DNA from: Desarmillaria ectypa
Taxonomy: Eukaryota > Basidiomycota > Agaricomycetes > Agaricales > Physalacriaceae
Assembly: GCA_030407005.1 (NCBI GenBank)
Contig: JAUDYN010000007.1
Coordinates: 1,240,001-1,304,000, forward strand
DNA length: 64,000 bases
Reading direction: 5' to 3'
The position numbers were made by a program, and so were the translations under genes. Shown here one piece after another: positions 9,883-21,193 of this stretch; position 1 is the stretch's first letter, and each line of letters opens with the position of its first letter. The notes below the pieces were generated by a model. It ran no database searches, was not told the DNA's origin, and saw only the letters and a list, made by a program, of their open reading frames with translations.

Positions 9883-12505
9883 TCACTGCCAATAGCGGTC
9901 CCAAACATCCACACTCAGCCCATTCAGCTTTAAATCCCCTTTCGTCCAGTGCTCGTTTCCAGATATAAAATCCCTCCTCACGACCTTGCCTCTCGAAACA
10001 ACCCTGCCATCCTTCTCCACCTTTACATACACGCCCTCCACCCTTCCATCCCAAAAACGCGATCGACCCTGCACCAGCTTCTTCAAGTCTCCTTCCGAAG
10101 GCATCTTCCCTTCGTAAACTAGAGGGACCACCTGAATAGAAGTCGGACCCAGAAGTACCTCCAGGCTTTGACGATCAATAAACAGCTCCAAGTATCGATC
10201 ATATAGATCAAAAGCGAGGAACCTATCAGGAAGGTTGGTATAGGGAATGGAATGCGTGGCATGCATCCATTCCCCATACAGGACATATCGTTCAGGGAAA
10301 TGCTCGTCTCTTCCAAGCACTCGGATCAGCGCCTCCCTGTGCAGGTCAACCCAATGACCCAGCTTTCTAAACTGCATGTGGGTCGACGAATTAATATAAT
10401 GAGACCTATTCTGTACAACAATCCGCTCTCGGTCGCCAGAGAGCGAAAATCCCATGTTGGCGCCATCAACTTTTTCAGTGATAACGACATGTCCTGGGAT
10501 GGAAGTAGTGTCTGTGACAAGGTCATCGGATGTCGCAGCTCCAAGGTCTATGAGATGAGGTGTACGAAGGAACTTAAAAATCCCTATCGTCGGAGAGAGC
10601 CGTGCAACAAGTTCCTGACACGCACTGAAGGACCTGATGATCACAACAGCCTTGAAACCCTCGTGTACACTGGGTAGTTCAAACCGTTTATCCATTTGAT
10701 GGACAGCGTTTTGGACACGGTTTCCAGGCGGAAGCGTAGGGTGTCCCGTGCGTCGCTGCGCTCTGGACATGCACAGTTCGCGGTCATAATCAAACCACAC
10801 ACAGATAGACACCTTGACCCAACTTGACGCCAAACTGAGCCAGGTTCTGCGTTCAGCAGCTGATGGATTACACCGGTCCAGGAGCATATATCTAGTAGAT
10901 GGTTTCCGGCCAATGACGGCCTCGCATGAGGTACGACTGCCCGAGTCGTCTTGAGATATGCATGTCCACCTTTTGGGATCGCGCTTCATCAGCGCCTGCG
11001 CGAACCATGACTTTCCGGCCCCTGGGAGACCGACGAGTAGGAACAGATCTGCATCACAATCGAGCACGCCTTCCACTTCCAATGGAGATGGCGGCGGCTC
11101 AGATGGAAGATCAGGGAGCACGGCCTGGCGCTTCCAGATTGTACTGCACCATTTTGAAACAAACGCCTCTTGCTGTGATGTCTCGATACTTCCGGGACGT
11201 AGTGAACGCAGAGTAGCGATGGCGCTGTTGGCTGTCATCTCGGGATGACCTTGGTTGAGACGAGGTTTGCGGAAGCCATATGCCACAAGGTAACATGCCG
11301 CGACTGTACCTGCACGTCCTTTGCCACCGCCACAGTGAACAAGCAGCGGAGCCTTCTCGGGGTCATTGAAAACTCTCATTATGATATCCATTTGCTCGAT
11401 GGAAGGCGGACGGTAATTGGAAACGGGGAGGAAGGTGTTAGAGATGGCATTTCCGGCAAACCATGACTGAGGAAGGGGTTCCTCTTCGGTAAGTGTCAGG
11501 ACGTGCTTGATCCCGATATTGGCCAGTAAGGTGATGTCCTGTTTGGAGCGCGGGGTAGACATGATTGCGAAATAGAAAGGAATAAGCCAACGGAAGAACC
11601 GAGGGAGCCTTTGGCCGCTGGATACAAACATGGGTTGGCGCGAGGCGACAGAGAGGATTGGTGTGATGTTTGCCTCGCTCAAGAGTTCGCACAATTCACC
11701 AGGCCACGGTTTCAACAACAAAGGTGCTATTTCGGCCGGTATCTGTTCCCTCTCCGATTCCATAAGCAAGCTTCCCCACTCTGTGTAGTGCGAGCACTCG
11801 ATTAACTTCTTGACACAGTAGCCTTTCATATTCTGGCCTGTTGCTAGAGGAAATGCACCACCATATGAAAACATGGCTAATTTATACAGACCGAGGGATA
11901 AGGAGGCGTCTCCCAGTCGAAGGAATCCGCGATAGGAATCTGGTATGGTTTGGATCAGCTGTATGCAATACTGCCGTTCTGCTTGATGGTCTGCAACGAT
12001 ATGAAGTGTGTATGTGAGATGGTCTAAAAAGTCGGAAGAGGGGGATTGAGGAAACTGTCCGTGCAGGAGAGAATGGATGCTCTTGTCCATTTCATGGTTA
12101 TCAGTTAGGGTAAGGGTAATATGAAAATCCTTGGGAGGCAGACCAAGGCGCTTTCGAAGATGCTGGCCAGCGGCCCATATCACGACAACAAAATAAACGC
12201 CTTTGTTGCCGCCGATACCTGCGACGAAGTCAACTTTTTTCAACATTCTAGGGTATCCTAGACTTGCCTGCTGAATAGATGCGAGACGTGTCTGCCTGAA
12301 GATCCTCTATTGAATGCTCCTCCCGCTCATCTTGATGCCTCAGCTCGTCCTTTGTCAATACGGTGATATGAAACGAAGGTCCGCCGTCGAAAGTGATGGA
12401 TGCTGGTGTCAATGTACAATATGCAATTGCTGTATGAGCAAGCTCATCGACCACAGGCCCGGTGAGCGCCAAACATCCACGAAAACGATGCAAAGTAGCA
12501 GCCAT
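9883..12505 (-). CDS. Multidomain RNA repair protein: 2H phosphoesterase, CX5R phosphatase, P-loop kinase and Rnl2-like RNA ligase
   Basis: The 857-aa product carries four end-processing and joining modules. (1) Residues 1-125 form a 2H phosphoesterase with two HxT motifs (H46-x-T48 and H112-x-T114); members open 2',3'-cyclic phosphates or related bonds. (2) Residues 140-240 look like helical TPR-type repeats. (3) Residues 280-440 form a dual-specificity-type phosphatase with the CX5R loop HCGGGKGRAG (C375, R381). (4) Residues 470-620 form a P-loop kinase resembling polynucleotide kinase (GLPGAGKS 476-483, then SQDD). (5) Residues 630-857 form a ligase with nucleotidyl-transferase motifs EKVDGANMG (K662), YGEW (E729), EGVYVK (E807, K812) and a basic motif V near K824. 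A 49-nt GC-AG intron (12219-12267, donor GCAAGT) joins exon 1 (12505-12268) to exon 2 (12218-9883) in frame; an internal ATG at 12246 is therefore not the start. The domains match those for healing and sealing RNA ends, but substrate and pathway are inferred. Confidence 0.88.
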
Positions 12506-13067
12506 GTCGCGACAGGAGAACTATCAATGGTTTCCGGAGTTGTAATGCAGTCATCGCAAAATAAACCATGAGTGTTATAAATAGATCGGTTCCGCGCTTA
12601 CTTGATTCGAGTCGGCGCACGACCCGTCATCCGACGATGACTCGAAAAAACTAAGATCGTATCCTGCTTGAATCCCAGTTACCCAGCAATGCATAGGTTG
12701 AAGTTGTTTGAAATTTTCAATCATCAAACAAGAAACTTAGGCTCTCGTACAGACGACGATACAGACCTACTATTGATGGGAGGGAGGGACGGTCTTGGTG
12801 CCGTGAATAATTAACAGATTTATGTATTGACAGTATTTGATTGGCACTCGCATCGACATCTGACTCCTAATATCGTGTTTTGTTCCGTTCTACAAGATAT
12901 TCAACAAATCATAGATAAGCCTAATTACTAGCACGTTATACAACGATTAAGTAGGTACGTAAGTGGTGTTATACATGACCTCCACAATATAGAAAATTGA
13001 AAGTTGGGGTATACCGCACGATATAATAGGTACGAGTCAACTTACAGTTCGTTCATGTTTTTTCATC
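12506..13067. other. Promoter side of the RNA-repair gene and 3' flank of the PPTase-like gene
   Basis: About 560 bp between two minus-strand genes. A TATA-like tataaatag lies at about 12576-12584, 70 bp upstream of the RNA-repair start codon. No gene is visible. Confidence 0.45.
12632..12643. promoter_or_regulatory. Second copy of the CGACGATGACTC motif
   Basis: Twelve bases identical to 6027-6038, again followed by an A-run (GAAAAAA) and again about 100-130 bp upstream of a minus-strand start codon. The TGACTC core suggests a bZIP binding site. With two copies it is only a candidate. Confidence 0.3.
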
Positions 13068-14219
13068 TCAAGCCATCAATTTCGGAATGACCTTGATCAT
13101 CTGATCAATGTTAATAAACTGCACCCACGTATCCAATGCCTTTCTCTCGTCTTTCCACAAAAATGTCGACTCTTTCGTCCCACGGAAGAACGCGCAGACA
13201 CATTGGTACTGTTCCTCTACCAGGCGATCACCGCGCGCCACACCAAGAGCCGCGCTCCATATACGGAACTCCCATCCCTGTAGTGGATGCCCGTCACCCC
13301 AGGCTTTTCCCTCCGGGACATTGAACTCGAGCCTAGAATAATCAAAGCCAATAGGCTGTCCAATAGCATGTATATACGCTTCCTTAAGCGCCAAGATAAT
13401 GGTTAGGCGCCGTAAGGCAGTCTCATCCCCTTCATCAAGTGGAATCAGGGCCATCTCATTAGGCGTCAGCTATGAGAGAATGAGAACGATAAAAAGAATG
13501 GTAGAAAATAGAAGGCTAGCCTTGTGCGACAAAGACTCCAAGTACACGGCGACAGAGATACCTCTAGGCTCAACAGTTAGTTGCTTGATGCCAAGGCCGA
13601 TATTAACGACTCGTTTCTGTGGTCCCTGGGTCATTGCGATGCCGCACAATGAAGGTCCACATTCAATGTGGTATCCGATCATAGAGTATAAGAATTTCTC
13701 CGGAGGCATGTCATCTGGAAGCTGAACGATTCTGTCAAGGTGTGACGAGGTTTAGAGTACGACCTGTAACGGACCTGTTCTATCCAATGTTTCCCGTTCT
13801 GTGTGACCTGGTCTCGCCACTTGGATCGTGGTATTCGCCTATGTCTCATCATGAGTACAGGTAACAGCTGAGTAATGAGGTGCCCTGGATGAAAAGAAAG
13901 CTCGGGATAAAGCTTATCTTGGAGGGTAGGGGACTTACGGAAAGAATCTGCATCTTCTGGATTGTAGGGTCCCAATTCAACGTGATCAGTATAATCCTTC
14001 AAGAAAGTATAGCAAGCCTCGTATTCCTGTTGAAACGATCGTATCAGCGATCGTAGGCCTACAAGACAAAAGACCCACCTCGGCAGCATACTCTCGATTG
14101 AGCGACAACATCCAGATAAGAATGGGACAATCCTGGGCGAGCGATTGTGGTGGCGGAACCAAAGACAGATGGGAGCTCGGTACAGTGTTGTTCACGCTTG
14201 GCCCGGCTGAGCTCGACAT
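13068..14219 (-). CDS. 4'-phosphopantetheinyl transferase-like protein (AASDHPPT/NpgA type)
   Basis: Family members transfer phosphopantetheine from CoA to carrier domains of alpha-aminoadipate reductase, fatty acid synthases, PKS and NRPS. Five exons give 313 aa in a closed frame: 14219-14079, 14026-13939, 13884-13775, 13721-13521, 13469-13068. The best signature is LALKEAYIHAIGQPIGFD (residues 206-223), matching the WxxKEAxxKAxGxG motif with K209 and E210, preceded by LTPNE. Two things are odd. The upstream Mg-binding motif, usually GxD, reads IGLGIKQ (G157 in place of Asp), and the Trp before xxKEA is Leu. Intron 4 (13470-13520) has GC-AG ends (GCTAGC donor); using it puts both halves exactly in frame (SLSHK to LTPNE). 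The protein could be a divergent or non-canonical PPTase. The assignment rests mainly on the C-terminal half. Confidence 0.72.
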
Positions 14220-15803
14220 TGTGCAAGAGATTTAGCAAGGACAGAAAAGATGTGAGGAAATGCTAGTTGTTGGGTAGTAATAAGAGAGCAAGAAGGACGC
14301 GCCACTATCAAGTCTTTTGTTGAAAACCAGAGTCAGACCCAGCTTGGGTCCGTCGTATGCGTGGCAAATTCTCACGTATGTCCGGTCCGAACATCCGAAG
14401 GCATAATGAACAATTGAGAAACGCACAATTATCCGGTTGAAGAGCTAGTGCAATGCACTTGGTAACATTAGAGAGATTTAACAATTGTTGGAAAAATTCC
14501 CCCAATTGTAGTAGACTGTCTAGATGTACCGTGCCGAATTACGTATCACTGATAGATGGTGTGAAGCAACGACTCGTTCTACTTTTGGAATACTTGGAAG
14601 CATATGTATCTGCACGAGTTGAAGCTAGTGTATAAGAGACAAAAGGAGTGGAGGTGTGAGTATTTCCAGGGGAACCCAGGGGCAGATCCGAAACGACATT
14701 GCTATGCAAGCACCGGATACAATATCACCATAAAGCAAGTGGAAAACTTGGAAAGAAAAGACGAGGGGCAAATACGACGAGTCATGCGTTCGATATCGAA
14801 CCATGATGGAAAACAAGACAAAGCGACTTGGACATGAAGGTTGACAGTAACCTATAGAATACTACAACGAGCAGTTCGGAGATTTCAGACGCAACAACGG
14901 AAAACATATCAAAGCGGGAGTTCCCCCGCTATGCAATCCTATGCATAAGGGAAAACACTTGATCCTAAGAACTGATTCTCTGAGAAGTGATGCCCTGACG
15001 CGGCACTAGTGAATCGGGAATGAATAGCGTCTGCGTACCAGGTGAAACCGAACGAGGACAAGAAAAGATAGCGATCAGATAGTGGATACGTAACATATCG
15101 AGCAAAAGCCTGGGGGAGGTTCATATCGAGATTCAAGGTATGTCTCAGGCATGCAGAAACACATATCAAGGAGAATGAAATGGACGGGACCGGACCAATG
15201 TAGTGTAGTATGCTACCAAAAAAGTAGCACTACATGGAGGTAAAAATTAGCTACACGAGACCAGAGTAGCGCGCAAGAGAAATACAAGACGGCAAAGGGT
15301 GCAAATCTTGTGTTTTTGAATTCGACCTTAGACAAGGATAAATCACACCCAAGGCCTTTGGATGGGGACCAGAGAACAATGAACAAATAATATGTTGTCT
15401 TGAATTGAGCGTCTTGAATTGAGACAGGGCCACTAATCAAAATGAATGCCGATACGACCACGTGGAGCAAAATGGTAGTTTACTTGCCTAATTTGGGTTT
15501 GACCCTGTGTCCGGAGAAAGAGCGAAGAGGAGCTAACTCGACCAAACGACTAAAATTATAATCAAAACTGACGAGCTTTGTCACAAATAGCCGTCAGCAA
15601 GCCGCCTTTTGTTCCTTCTCAAGCGGGAGGCAATATTTTTGCGCGGAATTCGGACCAAGTGACCGTACTATTTTGACTGTGATTCCTCCCAAAAATCGTA
15701 CCATCCTTTTTTCGCATTTCCATATATAAGTCACGCATTCATTCAACCTTTCGCCATTCCATCTTTCCCTTCTCATCCCTCCATCTCTCTACCTACCGTT
15801 ACT
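14220..15803. other. Head-to-head intergenic region of PPTase-like gene and HMG-CoA synthase
   Basis: About 1.6 kb without a supportable gene; none of the small open frames has conserved composition. The right end is the HMG-CoA synthase promoter, with CT-rich leader sequence (15760-15800). Confidence 0.45.
15722..15730 (+). promoter_or_regulatory. TATA box of HMG-CoA synthase
   Basis: ATATATAAG lies about 75 bp upstream of the start codon. A pyrimidine-rich initiator region (ttcccttctcatccctcc) follows, the usual layout for strongly expressed fungal housekeeping genes. Confidence 0.5.
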
Positions 15804-17402
15804 ATGTCTGCCTTCGACGCTACCCTCAGCCGCCCCAAGGATGTTGGCGTCCTCGCAATGGAGACCTACTTCCCCCGTCGCGTACGTGCTGCATATCCCC
15901 TTTGCCTGTCGTGCATGCTAACATGCGCTTCTAGTGCATCTCTGAAGCCGACCTCGAGGAGTTCGATGGAGTCTCGAAGGGAAAATACACCATCGGTCTA
16001 GGCCAGGAATACATGTCGTGGCCAGATGACCGTGAGGATATCAACTCGTTCGCCCTCAATGGTGAGTATGTTTCTTTTCCCATTTTGGATCCTTTTACAA
16101 CGCGCAACAGCTGTCTCTGGCCTCCTCGAAAAGTTCAACATTGACCCCAAGTCCATTGGACGTATTGATGTTGGCACCGAAACCATCATCGACAAGTCCA
16201 AGTCTGTCAAGACTCACCTCATGGACCTCTTCGCTGAGTCGGGCAACTTTGACATCGAGGGTATCGACTCCAAGAACGCTTGCTACGGCTCCACCGCTGC
16301 CCTCTACAACGCCGTCAACTGGATAGAATCCAGCTCTTGGGATGGTCGCAATGCCATCGTTGTGGCCGCCGATATTGCCATTTACGCTGAGGGCGCTGCC
16401 CGTCCTGCCGGTGGTGCGGGCGCAGTTGCTCTTCTGATTGGTCCCAATGCTCCCATCGTGTTTGAACGTGAGTGCATGTGTTTTGGCCTCGTGACAGTAA
16501 ATCTAACCTGCGCTTCTAGCCATCCATGGAAGCTACATGGCAAACACGTACGACTTCTACAAACCTAACTTGTCATCGGAATACCCCGAGGTCGATGGTC
16601 CTGTCTCTGTCGTCACTTACATTGCTGCCCTCGATGCGGCCTACTCCGCGTTCAGAGAAAAGACCAACAGGATTTCGAAACCCTCTTCTGACGTTAAATA
16701 CTCTTTCTCCAGTGATAACGTCGACTACCACCTGTTCCACAGCCCTTATGGCAAGCAGGCCGTAAAGGGTCACGCTCGCATGCTCTTCAATGACTTCCTT
16801 TCAAAACCTTTCCACCCAAAATATGCCAACATCCCCAACCCTGAAGGCTTCCTTGCCGCCTCCCATGCCGCCTCATTGACCGATAAAAACGTCGAGAAGA
16901 CTTTCATTGCTGCCGCCAAACAGGAATTCAAGGACAAGGTTGACCCTGGAATGGCATGCTCAAAACGGCTAGGCAACATGTACACTGGTTCCCTGTATGG
17001 CTGTCTTGCCTCTCTCCTCTCCACCGTGGAGCCTGCCACGCTCCTCGACAAGCGGGTCAGCTTATTTGCCTTCGGCTCCGGTTGCGCAGCCAGTTTCTGG
17101 ACATTGCGCATCAAGGGCGACACTAGTGAAATTCGGGAAAAGATGGATCTGCTCAATCGCTTGGCATCGATGAAGGTCGTGCCACCTCAAGAATTTGTGG
17201 ATGCACTAAACGTACGATCTGATTTCCATCTGCCTCTGCTTCGAATCTGATCGTTGAATTCCATTAGCTCCGTGAGAAGAACCACAACAGTGTTTCCTAC
17301 ACACCTGAGGGCTCGGTTGATAACATATGGCCAGGTGCTTACTACCTTGACAGTGTGGACTCCAAGTACAGGAGGAAGTATCTCCGGGCGCCATTGGCTT
17401 AA
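15804..17402 (+). CDS. ERG13: Hydroxymethylglutaryl-CoA synthase
   Basis: The enzyme condenses acetyl-CoA with acetoacetyl-CoA to HMG-CoA, the committed supply step of the mevalonate and sterol pathway. Five exons give 462 aa in a closed frame: 15804-15881, 15935-16061, 16111-16467, 16520-17211, 17268-17402, with standard GT-AG introns of 49-56 nt. The acyl-accepting cysteine lies in [12 protein letters not shown] (C126), preceded by [18 protein letters not shown]. The loop [13 protein letters not shown] is present as [16 protein letters not shown], and the His-containing segment is [14 protein letters not shown]. The C-terminal motif [23 protein letters not shown] is typical. No organelle or signal peptide is seen, so it should be cytosolic. 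The length equals that of the family. Confidence 0.97.
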
Positions 17403-17573
17403 GCTCTTGGCCTAGTTTATTCATCCATCACGCCGGGCGGGAAGGTGTCAACATAGAATATTTAGGGATTTTATTAGACGTTTATATCGTAGTCGCAATT
17501 GTAAGATGTATTAATGTGGAGGGGGAAAATACCAGATTGCTTTGCTTGCTTTGCAGCTCTTTCGTAAACAACG

Positions 17574-18934
17574 ATGTCCGTGCGCTATTCTATCGGCAAT
17601 GAGAAGGGAAAGAAAATCCTGCGGCTGGCATCGTCGTATCCATTCATACAGCAGGTACTACGTCGCTTGCGGTTTTATTTTCTAGCGCTAAGGACCTTGA
17701 CAGCTGGACGTGATTTTTCCTTCTGACGATGAACTCGAAAACGCGTTGCTCCCTCTTGAAACTTACTACGCGAAAGGAAAAACGACACTTTCGGATATGA
17801 TTGCGTTTGCAAAGGAAGCGGGACCGGAAAAGTGCGCGTAGTGTATATCCTCATCCATCATTGCTCACGCATCAACACCCACCAGCAAGCTCACAGTCCT
17901 GAGCACAAACTTCGACGACGACGATGTATGGTGTATCGACCCTCGTGGAGTCCTCACTCTCTGTGTAGCAAAAGACACGTACGAAACTCTCGGACTCGTT
18001 GGGAAGAAAGTCATATTGGGATACGGCAGGAGGCATCCCCATGAGGAGCGGCACGGTATGTGAACCACTCGCTTCGAACGCGTAAAGATTGAGCCTATCC
18101 AGTCATAAACATCCCTCTCCAGGCCAACACGGAATCTGAGGGTAATAAGAAGCGTAGGAACAAGGCACTGAAAGCATGGGATGGGAGAAGGGAGCCGTGG
18201 AGCATCCTTTGTACCTCGAAAGGTGAATACTTTAAAATTATATCTCCCCATTCTGGCTTATTGTTGGCAGACCCAGCCAAGCTGACAAGGCTAGGAACCG
18301 TACGTCCAGTAAAAAGTCAGAAGACGAGCATGAAGGATGTGCGTATCCCTGTTGTCGACCTACCGCCTCGACCAGATGGGAGTCAGGATGACATCGATGA
18401 CTGGAATGACTGCCTTCACGGCCTATTCGAATGGGTGGGTATGGCAGGCTTAGGCGCCCAGAGGTTTGTTTTCCACGTAAGCTGTAAACATTGTCCAACG
18501 CGTCCTTCTTCGAAGACTACAAGCCAATGACCGCGTTGATCCCTACGTATCACTCTATGAGCCAACGAGCCCATCCAATATCGGTAACATCACGCACCTT
18601 CGCTGGCGGGGCTTCCTCGGTCCCGACTTTGTCCAGTCTATTATCGACACCATCACGTTCGTATCTTCTTAATTAAAATAATAGATGATAGTTAACCTTG
18701 CTTTCCAGGAAAATCTCTTCGCCTCGATTCGTATCCATAACCTCACACAATTGTCCGTATACGCCGGTACCGTACCTTCCCCGGTCTACATTCACCCCTT
18801 CGGACTCGGAAGCTGGATTCATCACCCCGGTAGTGGATCCGACGAAGCGGTCGGGAGATACTTGGTCTATGATCTTTGTTCCAAAACCAAAGGCGGAATC
18901 GTTGGCATGGGTCATTGCTGAAACAGCGAACTGA
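17574..18934 (+). CDS. RPP40: RNase P/MRP protein subunit p40 homolog
   Basis: RPP40 is a protein subunit of nuclear RNase P and MRP, which process tRNA 5' ends and pre-rRNA. Seven exons give 352 aa in a closed frame: 17574-17654, 17704-17831, 17886-18055, 18103-18222, 18271-18463, 18516-18656, 18709-18934. I recognise the family from three blocks. These are PRGVLTLCVAKDTYETLGLVGKK, an interior segment DWNDCLHGLFEWVGMAGL that leads to ITHLRWRGFLGPDFVQSII, and a C-terminal block ISSPRFVSITSHNCPYTPVPY through WSMIFVPKPKAESLAWVI. Intron 6 must use donor GTTCGT at 18657; the alternative GTATCT three bases on would shift the tail out of the conserved frame. RPP40 is poorly conserved, so the name is probable rather than certain. 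Confidence 0.75.
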
Positions 18935-21193
18935 TCGGTGCTGGCTTGTAAGAAGGGAATTTATATCATATCATGTCCATTGTTCTAGAATTGGAATGAT
19001 GTGCAGTACAGGTTTATGCACTGGTGCTGTACTTCTTATGCGTAGCTGATGCAACCTTGTTTCTTAGGACTCCTCAACACCAATAATAATTTGACGTCGG
19101 GACAGAAGGACCAATCGTCTTGCTCAGCATTTTCATCAGCCCTCCGCAGCTTTCACTATAACTGTCGTGCCTATCTGCTATCAAACTCGGTAGAGTCACC
19201 GCATAAACGATTCCCCCATCAAAGGCGACATCGTCCAGTCTCTTTTTGTCTTTTCCTAATGAAGGCGAACCCCCTCCAGATGGGCTCTGATGACCATCAT
19301 CCCAGATAACGGCCGCCCAACCTTCTGAGCGTCAAAAATTTCAAGCGCGCGAAAACACGCATTCACCGGGATTCTTTCGACGACCACACTGAACAGAATT
19401 ATATCTGCTCCAGAGAGATCAGTCGCCTCAGATGGTAAGTACTTACCAATGGTGTGGACCGTCAATTCTCCCTCAACGGCCTCAACGGTCCTATCGTACA
19501 CATACTGCCTGACTTCGGTGTTAAGCATAGAATGTACGAATGGTGTTGGCTATAAGTGTGCTTCGTGATTGTGAATGCGCCCGGTCCTGCCATCGAGCGA
19601 CAAGCAGTCCGTAACAGGAAGGTAGTCGAAACAGCACCGACCTGAACCATACGTTTCATAAAAGAGGGTATATTCTGAGATATAATGGGCATCGATGATA
19701 TACTGGATTTTAGTTGGGGAAGTAAGTTGACAAATGAATACAAATGAGAAAAATGAGGCAGTCAATTGTTATCGAACATGTGCTCAGACCACAAAGTCAG
19801 AACGGGACATGCAAAGCTGAATGATACTGTAAAATCGGACCCTGCCGCTGAGATGCAAGACCTGACAATCCCAGCCGCAGCCTTCGAGTTTGAGGCCGAC
19901 AAGCTCTTTAAAGAAGCGAATCTTCTTCAAGACACACGTGAGTAACAACCATGACAACATCAGCCTCTGCTCCGACCTGTCGCTTATATGGGAATCAGTG
20001 CAGAAGAATGATGAATTGAGGACAGCCTCTCGTTCTTGTTATACCAAAAACTATCGATTTGCAACCTTCGCGCTTGAGGCACATGCTATCTTGGTGGAGT
20101 CGAAATATGAGCAGAAATTCTGAGAAATTGATTCGGACAAAACAGCATCAGTCTTTCAAAGGTTCATCCTAGCATCCAAATATTCAAGTCTCCGTAACCG
20201 AAGCCACCCAACGGATTGGTAATCTGCCATGCCAACATGTCCAAAATAGACATTCTATCCGTTGCTCAGGGTGGAGTATAAGTGGGGTACTTCGTCAATG
20301 TTTCCAGAAAGTCAGAGGGTCAGCGTTGGCGAAATGCTGTTCGCCATCGACGGCGACATCCTCGACGAGTAAGGAGATGTAGATGATCGAATCGAACTTG
20401 ACGTCGGTTCGCTTAGTGGCGGCACCCACACTCTGTTTTTTGACATCGCCAGCGCCGATTGTTGGCCTCCGCCTTGTCTCGACCTTCACGTCCTGTCGAC
20501 GCTGTCGTCTACCGTGTGAATATTGAGCAGAGATGGGAAGAATCCAGTACGGGGGAAAGAGGGATTTGGAATGAACTCGCCCAAAGCGGTGGCCGTGGCA
20601 TCTTCAAGGGCACCCCACAGCTGCTGCCCATCTGACTGACTCTCACTGGGACTTGTACCTATCACTGATGTCTGTGCTTCGGTGTTTCTAGGCAAATGCC
20701 CATATTGCTGCTCCAACCAGTTCTCTGGGCCCTTTTGAGATATATTTTTCTGCAACGACAATATAAGCCACCATGCATTCGTCGAGAGGAACGCTGAGGG
20801 TGAGGGGATCCGGAATTGGCGCCTCAATACCCTCGCAACAACCGTAAATTTAGGTCACTGCGCCTGAATTATTGAATCATATTTCTCAGTTACGTGATTG
20901 AGATTCGAGAGCTTGTCGTCCGACCGATCCGGCGGAGGACCCAATATGAGGCCTCCAGCTCAGATTTCTCTGCACTTGCCGCATACGAATATATTTTCCA
21001 AATGCCAAAGCACTGACGAAGCTCACTAGGGGTGCTAACGGTCGGTCATTTATCTGTCAAATTTTTATCTCCTCAGGGACGCACAGCAGAATTTAAAATT
21101 CCGGACAAGAAAGATCATCCTGGCTGCATGATGGGAGCCGGTTTCATCACGCACTCTTTATCATTAACCATCCACTCGTTTACTCACCAAGTC
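18935..21193. other. 2.3 kb region with unassigned coding-like fragments
   Basis: No gene model can be built. Protein-like fragments include a minus-strand frame at 19256-19528 (containing SGADIILFSVVVERIPVNAC), another at 19550-19765 (ISEYTLFYETYGSG) and a minus-strand frame at 20486-20827 (Ser/Pro-rich, no motif). Their frames do not join with plausible introns, so this may be one decayed gene or several. The plus strand at 19846-20123 also has a short coding-like stretch. Confidence 0.35.

Noticed and set aside
9656..9895. 79-aa plus-strand frame next to the RNA-repair gene
   Set aside because: It has no motif and lies at the 3' flank and end of the opposite gene. It is a chance frame.
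12240..12270. A frameshift splitting the RNA-repair gene into two genes
   Set aside because: A 49-nt GC-AG intron with the consensus GCAAGT donor joins the halves exactly in frame and restores the 2H fold between the two HxT motifs.
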